This document shows positions 1 through 9,047 of a DNA stretch of 64,000 nt, piece after piece (within the stretch, counting starts at the first letter, position 1; each line of letters begins with the position of its first letter). The stretch lies in the NCBI GenBank assembly GCA_025024175.1, contig QCXZ01000041.1:13697786-13761785 (forward strand), given 5' to 3'. Source of the stretch: Rhyzopertha dominica (taxonomy: Eukaryota > Arthropoda > Insecta > Coleoptera > Bostrichidae). The position numbers were made by a program, and so were the translations under genes. A model generated the notes under the pieces. The model ran no database searches. It was not told the origin of the DNA and was given only the letters and a program-made list of their open reading frames with translations.

Positions 1-660
1 TGTAACCGTCGTCGTATTGATAGCACGAACGAGCATGAGAATAATAATGGAAGTGTAAATGGAGATGCTAGACACCTATGGTTTCACTGAAAACGTCTGG
101 CATTTAAAAATCGTGCAAGAATTTTGTTTTAGCTCTAGTTTTGCCTAAATGATACAACTACAACTAATTTGAGCATTAAAATATTTTCCTTACGATTACA
201 AATGTAGCGGCGACTTATAAACTTACAACTAACATGTATTCATCTGTATTGCTTTTGATGATAGCTGCGATGTTACGATGAGCAAACTTTTGTTACCTTC
301 TTTCTTGTTTGAATTTGTGTGCATATTTAGCGTTTTTTATGAGGAACAATAAATTAAAAAATGTTGTTAATTATAAAGGAGTGCGATTATCCATGCGGTC
401 CCACGCAATTATGTGCTTATTAAAATAATGCGGATATAAGTGAAATGATACACACGAAAGGAACTTACAGAAGCAAAATTTTTTAAGCCTCCTAATGTAA
501 CAGTGCAATCTAAACAATTTTCTAATTATTTTATTAAACGTGCTTGTATGTCTTATAAACGGGTTTTATTAGAAAATATAGAATTAATCTTAGTTTGAAA
601 ACTATAAACTTGTCAGTCGGCATTGATTGTATCATTATGTAGTGGAGGTCATGGTTAATA
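1..660. other. no gene recognised
   Basis: AT-rich sequence without a convincing coding exon. It lies downstream of the last visible otopetrin exon on the minus strand and is probably intron or 3' flank of that gene. A possible minus-strand splice acceptor near position 85 leads into a short open stretch, but joining it directly to the last visible exon gives an immediate stop, so I do not call it. Confidence 0.5.
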
Positions 661-960
661 TTGTTACGAACAAGGGGTTCGAACACTGCGGATTTCTAAT
701 TTAACTCCTTTTATTAAAAACACTTGTATCAAATACATAACTAGTTCAAAACACTGCAGTTTTACCACCACTATTTCTCGTCCACAGATTATAAGTAAAC
801 TGGCTATAAATTGAAATAAATAGGTATTGTTTGCATTTACAAAAGTTGTATAGTGTGTTGGTGCAGGTTTAAATGAGTGAGTTTTGTAAAATAGTGTCTA
901 CAAGTATACTATTATTATCGTGAATGGGTGTACCTTGCTTATTAGTAAAGATAGACCGGT
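661..960 (-). repeat. degenerate gypsy-like LTR relic
   Basis: From about 661 the text reads TTGTTACGAAC, GGTTCGAACACT, GGATTTCTAATTTAA and then TTTTATTAAAAACACTTG. This parallels the start of the 436-bp LTR of the intact gypsy element at 28583 (TGTTACGGAATTCGGG, GGATTTCTGATTTAA, CTTTATTTAACAG). It is probably a diverged solo LTR or LTR fragment of a related family, in the same orientation. The right boundary is approximate because the similarity fades. Confidence 0.5.
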
Positions 961-2080
961 GGCGGCTGGTCATGCGAGGCAGTGAGGCATAGCCTCAGCA
1001 TAAGTCGTATACCATATTTCAGTTCAATAAACTCAACAAAGAGCTTATACCCTAGTTGATATTTAAGTAGCACACACATTTAAGACCTTGAAGATGAACA
1101 ACTGTGTAAGCAGCTCTAGCCAAGAAGTTGTCAACGAAAGCACACTCGTGCTGTCTGCCCACTGAAGCTCAAAAATTCTAACCTAGGTTTATGCGGACAC
1201 TAGCCAATTAGGAGTTAAGAGCTTGTTTAAGTGATCAACCAGGATCGGATCTTCTGAGCTCACTAATGATCTAGGTTACAAAGCAACTCCGTTGACTCGA
1301 ATAGGCAATTTCAGGTAATACGTGGCATATAATATTTATGACAATGACAATATACCTATTTTATATCTTAAAACGGTATCTGTTAGCACAGTCACGGTTC
1401 TGTTATTTCGACTTGTTTTAAGAAGGGTGGCCAATGTTATTACTATAATAATAAATGCTCTAGGCAATACCTAAATGGCCAGTATCGATGCCATACTAAT
1501 GTACTATTACGGGGAAAGTGATTGGAAACTGTATAATTTTAAAGAACTTTAAAAAAAAATAACTTGTTAGAATCGGGACGGTATAAAGGTTTATGTCGAG
1601 AAAATGCCTTTAACAAAATCATAGTAACGATGAAGCCCTCTTGTAGAAATGAATTAATGGTACACAAAGAACTCCAAATAATGGTAACACGGTGACGGAG
1701 ATGAAGTACAACACAATACTCAGAGAGATGCGATTGTATTGACTTTATTAACCTTTTGCAATTGTAACGAACATGGTTTAACATTCCGTTTGCTTTGTTT
1801 CTTAGTGTGAAAATAAACTTCACAAAGATTGCTTTTATTGCTATTGCTACTACAAAAACAAAGCACAGCTGTCTACCATTTTTTCTTCGAAACGCAATTA
1901 TTTCATAACTTTTATGGCAAAACGCAGTTTGTGCCAAAAATGTAAAAGGTCACTTTCAATATATTATTTGTGTTAATACATTTGGTGTTCTGCTATGACT
2001 ACAAATTCACTTCTGTACAATAACACTTCTAAGATAACAGTATTGTCAAAATGCAACATTTGATATTTTGGCTCTATATA
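961..2080. other. no gene recognised
   Basis: Left flank of the mariner-like element. The longest open frame here (132 codons on the minus strand, 1539-1937) has no recognisable domain, is strongly AT-driven and shows no splice context that would make it an exon. Confidence 0.5.
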
Positions 2081-2544
2081 CAGGGTCGCTACAAAGTATA
2101 TAACCTGAGATATCTGTTCGACCGCTTTTTCTGAAATTGTGCATGGGACTATGGGTAATTAAAATGCATTTTCTGGAATTTTACAGTACCGTGTCAGCTT
2201 TCATTTCCGAGTCATGGGCGCAAGTTACATTTTGTTTAATGGAAACGGGGTCAAAAGGCACATCATTGAAAAGGATATTTTTTTCCTGATTTCAAAAAAG
2301 TAACTTCTACAATTTATTGCTTCTGAGTTGAGAAAAATGTTAATACAACAATATAGCCTGACAAAAATCGAAAAGAATGGAAACAGTTTCCTTTATCGTT
2401 AAAATGGACGAAAAAACCAGGTGTTACCATTTTTCCTTGACTAGTTTCTAGTTTGATTATTTTATTGCGAATCGGATACCTAAAAAGTAAAAAATAAAAA
2501 CATGATTCCGTGCAAAATGCAGTATTTTTTTCAGATTTACGTTA

Positions 2545-3304
2545 CAGAAGATGCTCAAAATGTCCTGGCAGTAATGCAGCCTTGAGTAAAAGTTTTCTAA
2601 TGTTCTTTCTAGCATATTTGGAGGTGAGTTGTGAATTTCTTCCCTGATTTGTCCTTTTCAATCTTCTGCATTATGTGGCTGATCAGCATAAATACGATTT
2701 TTCAGATACTCCCACAGGAAAAAAAAACAAGCGGCGTCAGATCAGGGAAACGTGCTGACCATTCTATTGCTCCGCGCCTACCAATCCATCCGTCTGGAAA
2801 TATCGCAGTCAAATATCCACGAACGTTGACTGCAAAATGGGACGATGCACCATCTTGCTGAAACCATATCTGTTCAGAAGGACGCGCAGCATTTTCACGA
2901 TTAGGGAATAGCCAAATAAGTTCTGGTACAATGTATTCCCGCAAGAGCTGTAAATACTTGACTGCATTCAAATTTCCATCGATGAAAAAAGGCCCAATAA
3001 TGTGATCACCGATAATACCACACCAAACGTTCACTTTCTAAGGGTGTTGTGTGTGGACTTATTCCATCCAATGTGGATTTGTGTCCGATCAATATCTGCA
3101 ATTATGTCTATTCACATTACTATTGAGGCAAGAAGTCAGAAAACATAATCCAATTTAAAATGTTTCTATCTTCATCTATCATGTTCATAGTAGTTTCGCA
3201 AAATTCTATCCTACGATCGAAATCATCTTCGCTCAGTTCTAGTAATAAGTTTTTTCAAAATTTTCTCTGAACAGATCTTCCGCTAATATGGTGAGTGAGA
3301 GCAC
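2545..3304 (-). pseudogene. mariner-like transposase, central and C-terminal part (broken)
   Basis: Reading leftwards, successive frames give LSEDDFDRRIEFCE, then a W-S/DTNPHW-type segment, NVWCGIIGDHIIGPFFIDG, IWFQQDGASSHF (second catalytic Asp), the family block WPARSPDLTPLDFF degraded to WSARFPDLTPLVFF, and a degraded tail. This is the DDE transposase of a Tc1/mariner-superfamily element common in insects. The longest open piece is 2702-3034 (110 codons). Several frameshifts and stops are present. The N-terminal part lies on the other side of the Polinton at 11487-11693. Confidence 0.8.
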
Positions 3305-3310
3305 GTTGTT

Positions 3311-3962
3311 AGTAGTAGGAATCTATCGGTTCAAAGCCAGTGAGGATCACTTTTGATCCCATCTTAAAAGCATTGAGGATCAGAAAAGTTGATCCTCACG
3401 GCGAATTTCTTATGGGCGAGCTGGTTCTAGCAAGCGCTCTACTGACGGGCAACGGACCCGCATCTAGTGCACGTTATCGCAAAAGGTTATCGCAATAGGT
3501 TATCGCAAATGTATTTTAATTAAAAAATAGTTCAAAAGTGATAAGGGTTATCGCAAATCTATTTTTAAGTAAAAATTAGTTCAAACCTGATAAAAAGTTG
3601 TTAATTAGCAGTCGCCTTGATCTGAGTTACGGACCTGCGAACTTATTCTTGACGCGTGCAAAGGTTCTCGGAAGGGTTTCCTGCACTCGACCAAGTTCTA
3701 AACGCGTGAACTCGTTATGGGTGCGTGCAAACGTTCTCGAAAGAGTATCCTGCGCGAGACCAAGTTCTAAACGCGTAAACACGTTCTGGGTGCGTGCAAA
3801 CATTCACGTGCTCGATTAGCGACCCCCGTCTGATTAAGGTACTGGTTGCATACAAAGGTATGGGGAGGGCGGGACGTTTAAATGAAACTAGAGTGATGAA
3901 CTAATTTACTTTATTGATTAAATACATAAAGATTAAGTAAAAACGTAGATTCTTTAAGCACA
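3311..3962 (+). repeat. Polinton left terminal inverted repeat
   Basis: 652 bp matching the reverse complement of 10780-11431 with only a handful of differences, mostly at the inner edge. The outer 100 bp are rich in GATC dyads, including a perfect 8-bp-arm hairpin GAGGATCA/TGATCCTC at 3375-3397. Then come several copies of GGTTATCGCAA (about 3470-3560), a 69-bp tandem repeat, and an AT-rich inner edge. The near-identity implies recent insertion or terminal-repeat correction. Confidence 0.95.
3651..3815 (+). repeat. 69-bp tandem repeat inside the left TIR
   Basis: GCGTGCAAA recurs at 3654, 3723 and 3792, giving a 69-bp period over about 2.3 copies. Internal landmarks are GTTCTCG, TCCTGC, GACCAAGTTCTAAACGCGT and a cytosine-rich linker. 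Since 69 is 23 codons, a 73-codon frame stays open across it, and again in the right TIR, but this follows from the period and is no evidence of a gene. The mirror copy is at about 10927-11091. Confidence 0.8.
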
Positions 3963-4080
3963 ATATGTCTATATAATTCCTAATAGGTGGTATGTGCAAC
4001 AGCTCTGGCTGTTCCTCTTCCTCTTCTTTTGAAGTTTCATTGGTCTAGACGATGATGACGATTCCGACATCTACTGATCT

Positions 4081-5289
4081 TTATATTAGTTTTCTCACAT
4101 CTCCGCTGAGCGGGGAGTACTCGAATATTCTGTCGTGCAGCAATAAACAGAAAGCTGACGTACTGGCTGGTATACCACCATTTCCCGTTTCAAACTCCAA
4201 CTTGATATCAATAGAACCTGCCTTTATCTGTTCATTTTGATGACGGCAATCAATTACAGTAATTGGACCTATATTCTTAAAATTTGAAGGATCTAGCAAA
4301 GGACATGGGTTCTCACCGTAGTAAGCCTCTTGAAACTTACTGTACATGTAATACAATAAGGCGTAGCGATTTTCATCAAAGGAAACGTGCAAATTTTCGT
4401 ACGGGAATACTTGAGAATTAAGATGGACTTTCACATTGTTTAGTCTGCATGTACTGAATTCGCTAGGATTTTCTCTAAGATTATACAACTTGTTTGTTTG
4501 CAAAGCAAAAATCACAAATCGCGGCTTTTCCAACTGGTTAGAAGTTTTCACACGCCAAATATTCGATGTCGACTGCGGCACGTTGGGAAATTCATAAAGT
4601 TCCCAGCTTCGAAAGCTGATTTGAATCGACAGATCGCTCTGAATAGTCTCATACAACTTGAGACGTTCTGCATCATTAAGTGTAATATGAGGCACTTTCC
4701 AGTTGATTTTCTTAATATTAAACTTGTACCTTGCAAGAGCAGTTTTTACACTGTTTTCATCTGTTTTCGCTCTTATCAGTATCAGTTCGTGTTTAGCGTT
4801 TGGTATAATTTTCTTGTAGTCTTCAGCGAATCCAAGCAACTTATTCAACGGTATGCAAAAGTTAAACTTTCCGTTTTCTGCTGATAACAACCGGTCGTCT
4901 TTTAAATTCCAGCCTGCATTAAGAAGGGCATCGCTTTCACTTGGACTTAGAGAAACGTAATTTTTTAAAGACGTAGAAATACCAACGTTTTTGGTACGAT
5001 CTATTTCGATTGCATTTAATTCGTAGCGAATTTCCTCAAACATGAAAGCAGCACAGTTGTTGGTAAGTTTAATTGTATTCACCGCAGCATCATTCTCATC
5101 TGTCAAAGTTCCTTCAACGTACAAGAAACTTTCTGACGGTAACAAAACCAAGTCTTGATGATGAACACAGATTAGGATGGTGTCACTTGGATTGTATGAC
5201 TCTATATACGGCGAATACGTATGATACTCCTTTTTGATTATTGTCTCGTCAAAGCGAGGAAGCTCTGTGATGTCCAGTAGATAGTTCAT
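4081..5289 (-). CDS. candidate double-jelly-roll major capsid protein of the Polinton
   Basis: A complete 402-codon frame starting MNYLLDITELPRFDE. It matches, from memory, a large family of about 400-residue proteins in arthropod and cnidarian Polinton-like loci, with landmarks LPSESFLYVEGTL, FMFEEIRYELNAIEIDR, NVGISTSLKNY, KHELILIRAKTD, FRSWELYEFP, KTSNQLEKPRFVI and LHDRIFEYSPLSG. It has no signal peptide or membrane segment and a mixed beta-type composition. Its position beside a penton-like protein, protease and packaging ATPase, and its size close to PRD1-type capsid proteins, support a capsid role. The double jelly-roll fold is inferred, not read from motifs. Classical Polinton capsid proteins are longer. 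The frame is intact, with no obvious disabling change. Confidence 0.7.
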   Translation of the reverse strand: MNYLLDITELPRFDETIIKKEYHTYSPYIESYNPSDTILICVHHQDLVLLPSESFLYVEGTLTDENDAAVNTIKLTNNCAAFMFEEIRYELNAIEIDRTKNVGISTSLKNYVSLSPSESDALLNAGWNLKDDRLLSAENGKFNFCIPLNKLLGFAEDYKKIIPNAKHELILIRAKTDENSVKTALARYKFNIKKINWKVPHITLNDAERLKLYETIQSDLSIQISFRSWELYEFPNVPQSTSNIWRVKTSNQLEKPRFVIFALQTNKLYNLRENPSEFSTCRLNNVKVHLNSQVFPYENLHVSFDENRYALLYYMYSKFQEAYYGENPCPLLDPSNFKNIGPITVIDCRHQNEQIKAGSIDIKLEFETGNGGIPASTSAFCLLLHDRIFEYSPLSGDVRKLI

Positions 5290-5534
5290 TTTTGTGAAAG
5301 TACCGTTAGTCCCAACGATTTCAAGAACTGTCTATTTTCCTTCGTTAAACGCCTTGGTGCAGCTCGTTTCAATCTGCTTGTTGATCGTTGCACACCTAAG
5401 TCACAACTAATCGGTGTAGTCGTCTTTGGTGTATATTTATTAAAAATAAGCATGACTCTTCTTTATCTCTGACTCTGTTAAAGTCAAACAGCTTACTAAC
5501 ATGACTGGTTGTGGACAAAACCTTATATAACAGT
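5290..5534 (-). promoter_or_regulatory. spacer upstream of the capsid gene
   Basis: A 245-bp gap between the capsid ATG (5289) and the end of the penton-like reading frame (5535). On the minus strand it contains a TATA-like TATATAAGG (about 5522-5530) some 235 bp before the capsid start. No further ORF is visible. A promoter role is plausible from position only. Confidence 0.25.
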
Positions 5535-6236
5535 CTAGGTAGACGGTCTCAAATGTAAAATAATCGTAATTTTTTCATTTCGAAAGTTGAGGTCTTTTCC
5601 ATCTTGATCTACCAGTCTGACAGTAACGGAGTTAATACAAGTTCCGTTTACAGGTAACTAAATAATATTCTTTGGCACCTCGTTAATCTTGTAGCCAGGC
5701 AAAACGTTGGGGGAGAATTCGTGCAGAGTGTGAACAAGTCTATTATTGTGGTAAGCTCCGGTAATAATATTACATTCCACGCGAATGGAATTAACCCTAT
5801 TTATATTGACAGGTAAATCAGACTCTACCATTTTGTTGGGCTCTATGATGCGCTTACTAAATCCCAAAAGAGAACCAATCGAACGTTCTTTGTTAAAATA
5901 TACAGGATGAGTGCTTTTGACTTCAGTCCTCAATGTATTCGTGTTTGCGCGAATATTGACTATAATATTACTCTTTTTTTCTCTTAAGTAAGTTTCAATG
6001 TACTCTGCAATAGCTTCCAGTTCGTAAGCTCCTTCTGCCAATACTATAGTTTGATTGCCAACGTGAAACAGATTGTTGCTTTCGTCGACATTCGGAATAC
6101 TATTATACGTAAAGAGGCTCACTAAACCGCATTCGTACGGTGTTGTCAGGTCTATCGGAGGAAAATAGTTGGCTGTCAACGAGGACTCGTTGCCGGAAAA
6201 ACTAAGGATTCTTGACATGATAAAGCACACAGTCAA
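5535..6236 (-). pseudogene. Polinton penton-like minor capsid protein, interrupted by an in-frame stop
   Basis: The open part (6236 to the TAG at 5658-5660, 192 codons) has the landmarks FPPIDLTTPYECGL, EGAYELEAIAEYI, SIGSLLGFSKR, SDLPVNINRVNSIRVECNI, GAYHNNRLVHTLHEF and PGYKINEVPKNI. I associate these with the small jelly-roll minor capsid (penton) proteins of Polintons and adintoviruses. The same frame continues past the TAG for 40 codons, including a VRLVDQDGKDLNFR-type block typical of the family C-terminus, to a second TAG at 5535-5537. The mutation or assembly error therefore removes about 17 percent of the protein. The start may be the second Met (seventh codon). The ATG lies 11 bp after the protease stop. 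Confidence 0.78.
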
Positions 6237-6247
6237 ACTGAATACAT

Positions 6248-6652
6248 TTATTTCAAGTCGCCTGATTTATAGGTACAATGATATAAAAATAATAAACATA
6301 AATGACTGCATATTACAGTATTATCGCTCTGATATCTATCATAGTTGTACTGCACACCTTCTCCTAAATACTTTACAATTTCCTTGGGCGGTCTCAGGTT
6401 CCCGAAACTGTCAAAGTAGAGGCACCGATTCTTGTCTTTATTATAATATGTTGCTACCCAGTGACTGCCGGATTCGTTAGATTTATTCAGGTTGATGATT
6501 GCACATTCTTTGCGACGGCGTGGTCGTGAAGGTAATTCATCCAACATGTACACACCTCGAAAATTAGGAATTTTCTTAGCAAATTTGTACAAGTCGTATT
6601 CATTGAGTGCTCGATCCGGCAGTACACTTAGCATGCGTGTTTCGTTACACAC
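6248..6652 (-). CDS. adenain-type cysteine protease (Polinton PRO)
   Basis: A 134-codon frame. Landmarks in order are LNEYDLYKFAKKI and NFRGVYMLDELP (N-terminal), SGSHWVATYY with the catalytic His (about residue 63), CLYFDSFGNLRPPKEIVKYLG with the Asp, and NYDRYQSDNTVICSHLCLLFL carrying the oxyanion Gln and the nucleophile Cys. This is the viral-maturation cysteine protease shared by adenoviruses, Polintons and virophages, which processes capsid precursors. The usual CGHLC context reads CSHLC, a Gly-to-Ser change next to the nucleophile that might weaken activity. The frame is otherwise full length for the family. It starts 51 bp from the divergent ATPase gene. Confidence 0.88.
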   Translation of the reverse strand: MCNETRMLSVLPDRALNEYDLYKFAKKIPNFRGVYMLDELPSRPRRRKECAIINLNKSNESGSHWVATYYNKDKNRCLYFDSFGNLRPPKEIVKYLGEGVQYNYDRYQSDNTVICSHLCLLFLYHCTYKSGDLK

Positions 6653-6703
6653 TAAGTTTTCTTTAAATGGATGCTCCTATTTATTTTTTAAACAGTTGAT
6701 AAA
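6653..6703. promoter_or_regulatory. 51-bp divergent intergenic region, protease/ATPase
   Basis: Only 51 bp separate the ATG of the protease (minus) from the ATG of the ATPase (plus), in a T-rich stretch with TATTTATTTTTTAAA. The element switches transcription polarity here, so both transcripts must start within or inside the neighbouring gene. A shared bidirectional promoter is an inference. Confidence 0.35.
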
Positions 6704-7396
6704 ATGCGCTTGTTCCGACAACAAGAAAAGTTACCTGTTTCGAACATAGAGGAGAGTTTCAATGTGGACAACAAACGACCTTGCAGACACAGCAAACTCT
6801 TGCCTAACACAATACGGGCACTAATTGTGGGTCCCTCAAACTGTGGAAAAACGAATTTGCTGATAAATTTACTAGAACATCCCAACGGATTAAAATTTGA
6901 AAACGTTTATGTTTACTCAAAGACGCTCTATCAGCCAAAATATAACTACCTTCGAAACTTGCTTTCTGGGGTCAAAGGCGTTGGATATTACACATTTTTA
7001 GAGCACGATGAAGTTATTCCACCTGATGAAGCGAAACCGAACTCTGTTTTTATTTTTGATGACGTGGCTTGTCAGAAACAGCAGCATATGAGGGATTATT
7101 TTTGCATGGGACGACATAGAAATATTGACAGTTTTTATTTAAGTCAGTCATATACACACATTCCAAAACATCTAATTAGAGAAAACGCCAACTTGCTCAT
7201 AGTGTACGTCTGTGATATTTTAAATATTAAACATATCTATGATGACCATGTCAACACGGATATGTCTTTCCAACAATTTAGGGAAATATGCACAGAGTGT
7301 TGGAAAAACAAATATGGATTTCTGGTTATCAATAAAGACGTTCCCATGGATGAGGGACGATATCGTAAAGGATTTGATACCTTTATTCTTATATAA
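6704..7396 (+). CDS. A32-type DNA-packaging ATPase (FtsK/HerA superfamily)
   Basis: An intact 230-codon frame with ATG at 6704. The Walker A motif is GPSNCGKTNLL (about residues 43-53). Next come VYVYSKTLYQPKY, the Walker B motif VFIFDDV with two Asp (about 115-121), and a sensor-like block FYLSQSYTHIPKHLIREN (about 142-160) typical of Polinton, adintovirus and giant-virus packaging ATPases. The C-terminus holds WKNKYGFLVINKD. It would power translocation of the genome into preformed capsids. It is the first gene of the rightward set, and the repeat array starts 74 bp after its stop. Confidence 0.9.
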   Translation: MRLFRQQEKLPVSNIEESFNVDNKRPCRHSKLLPNTIRALIVGPSNCGKTNLLINLLEHPNGLKFENVYVYSKTLYQPKYNYLRNLLSGVKGVGYYTFLEHDEVIPPDEAKPNSVFIFDDVACQKQQHMRDYFCMGRHRNIDSFYLSQSYTHIPKHLIRENANLLIVYVCDILNIKHIYDDHVNTDMSFQQFREICTECWKNKYGFLVINKDVPMDEGRYRKGFDTFILI

Positions 7397-7469
7397 ATAG
7401 TAAGGTTAACGAAATGCACAGTCAGTCACTCTTCAAACGATTACCTGATCAAACAGGTAATAATACTGT

Positions 7470-8127
7470 ATCAGTGATCAGACTATTCCAACAGTGATCA
7501 AGCTGTTCCAACAGATAAGCGATCAAGCTGTTCCAACAGATCAGTGATCAGCTGTTCCAACAGATCAGTGATCAGCTGTTCCAACAGATCAGTAATCGGC
7601 TGTTCCAACAGATCAGTGATCAGTTGTTCGAACAGATCAGTGAACAAGCTGTTAAAACAGATCAGTGATCACGCTGTTCCAACAGTTAAGCGATCAAGCT
7701 GTTCCAACAGATCAGTGATCGGCTGTTCCAACAGATCAGTGATCAGTTGTTCGAACAGATCAGTGAACAAGCNGTTAAAACAGATCAGTGATCACGNTGT
7801 TCCAACAGATAAGCGATNAAGCTGTTCNAACAGATCAGTGATCAGCTGTTCCAACAGATCAGTGATCAGCTGTTCCAACAGATCAGTGATCGGCTGTTCC
7901 AACAGATCAGTGATCAGTTGTTCGAACAGATCAGTGAACAAGCTGTTAAAACAGATCAGTGATCACGCTGTTCCAACAGAATAGTGATCAAGCTGTTCCA
8001 ACAGATCAGTGATCAGACCGTTCCAAAAGATCAGTGATCAGACCGTTCCAAAAAATCAGTGATCAGACCGTTCCAAAAGATCAGTGATCAGGCTGTTCCA
8101 AAAGATCAGTGATCAGGCTGTTCTAAT
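7470..8127 (+). repeat. 24/25-bp iteron-like array with higher-order structure
   Basis: About 27 head-to-tail units, consensus GATCAGTGATCA + GCTGTTCCAACA, 24 bp with 25-bp variants. Each unit holds two dyads: GATCA-N-TGATC and TGTT-NN-AACA. The central pair of the second dyad varies (CC, CG, AA) while its arms stay. Unit types recur in order as higher-order blocks: the TGTTCGAACA type occurs at about 7621, 7744 and 7915, i.e. spacings of 123 bp (five units) and 171 bp (seven units). The last units (from about 8005) change to GTTCCAAAA and lose the second dyad. A palindrome ACCTG-N6-CAGGT precedes the array (7443-7458). It sits between ATPase and the next gene: a replication, packaging or enhancer site is possible, but its function is unknown. 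Four N bases lie within it. Confidence 0.9.
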
Positions 8128-8191
8128 AAATCCGATCAGCAGTTAGCTGTTTGTGCAGTTGTTAAAAACCACAACAATACAGGAGATAAAA

Positions 8192-9012
8192 ATGGATCCA
8201 GATACGGTTAAGAAAATTATTCAAACTCGCAATGTCATTCGTAAAAAGTATGCAGCCTTAAAGAAGGGAAGAAGCGAAATTGATGCTGACCTAGAGAGAG
8301 TTTTTCAGCCTATAACAACACCGCTCAAGAAACTGTCCGATCTACCTCAGCAAATTCAGCACTTGCCAGATGCGCTCGCGGGTAAATTGAAGACAGAAAA
8401 GCACGAGCAAAATGCAAGTTTTCATACAACCTTTGACTCGGACGAAGACTCTAGAAGTGAACCCGACAGTTTTGACGAGGCTGCTTCGTCGCCAGTCGGA
8501 CCCGATCTTAGTTTCCAAGACTATTCAAGAACATCTTCAGATGTTTTAGAATTTAATACCAATAGATTTATGGATTCGATAAAGCTAGATAGTAATTACG
8601 ATTCTAAATACGGACCACGTTATGATACAAAGAAGTTAGCTTGGAAAATTGGTGATTCGTCATTTGCAGTAATTGACTCTAATGCTCTAGTAGACGGCAA
8701 GAGTTATCCCCTAACATCTGGTTTGCACGAGCTTATCTTTTCTCGTTACCCTTCAGAGAAGTTGTATACGGAAGATGACGTTGATTCATATTTAGATATT
8801 GTCCAGAGAAGCGGAGCTATACATCGTAATTATGACAAATCATTGCAGTATGCTGGAAAAATAAGTTAGATTACGTGTATTGGGATGATCCGAACGAATT
8901 GGTTGCTAGATTGAAACTCGTACTTGCATCTCAAGAAGCCGGCCATAATAATCATTCAAATGAAATCACTTCTATATTGGAAGAGTTAAGAGAGACCAAT
9001 GTTATCATTTAA
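8192..9012 (+). pseudogene. conserved arthropod Polinton protein (DUF8207-like), frameshifted near its end
   Basis: From ATG 8192 (MDPDTVKKIIQTRNVIRKKY) the frame runs to TAG 8867-8869. It has a basic helical N-terminus with a predicted coiled-coil, then an acidic Ser-rich linker (DSDEDSRSEPDSFDE). The C-terminal domain has YGPRYDTKKLAWKIGDS, YPLTSGLHELIFSRYP and YTEDDVDSYLDIV. I recall this as a conserved uncharacterised family of insect Polinton loci (DUF8207, from memory). The likely authentic tail, YVYWDDPNELVARLKLVLAS to TAA 9010-9012, lies in another frame, so a one-base shift occurred near 8850-8866 in an A-rich stretch. Function unknown; it directly follows the iteron array and could bind it (inference). 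Confidence 0.7.
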
Positions 9013-9047
9013 ATTGTGTAAAACGTTCTTTACGTTTCATTTCTAAC

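Noticed and set aside
12..90. Next otopetrin exon after a minus-strand acceptor near 85
   Set aside because: Joining in the required phase gives an immediate stop codon and no otopetrin-like residues.
1539..1937. 132-codon minus-strand frame as a host gene
   Set aside because: No domain, no splice or start context, AT-driven composition.
3598..3819. 73-codon frame in the left TIR (and its mirror at 10923-11144) as a gene
   Set aside because: It is open because a 69-bp (23-codon) tandem repeat runs through it; identical copies in both TIRs follow from the repeat, not from coding selection.
7544..7984. 146-codon repetitive frame across the array as a protein
   Set aside because: The Cys/Ser/Asn octapeptide repeat is just the 24-bp unit read in frame; the higher-order blocks (123 and 171 bp) happen to be multiples of three, and 25-bp units break the octapeptide.
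7470..8127. CRISPR array
   Set aside because: Units are contiguous with no unique spacers, and the context is an insect genome.
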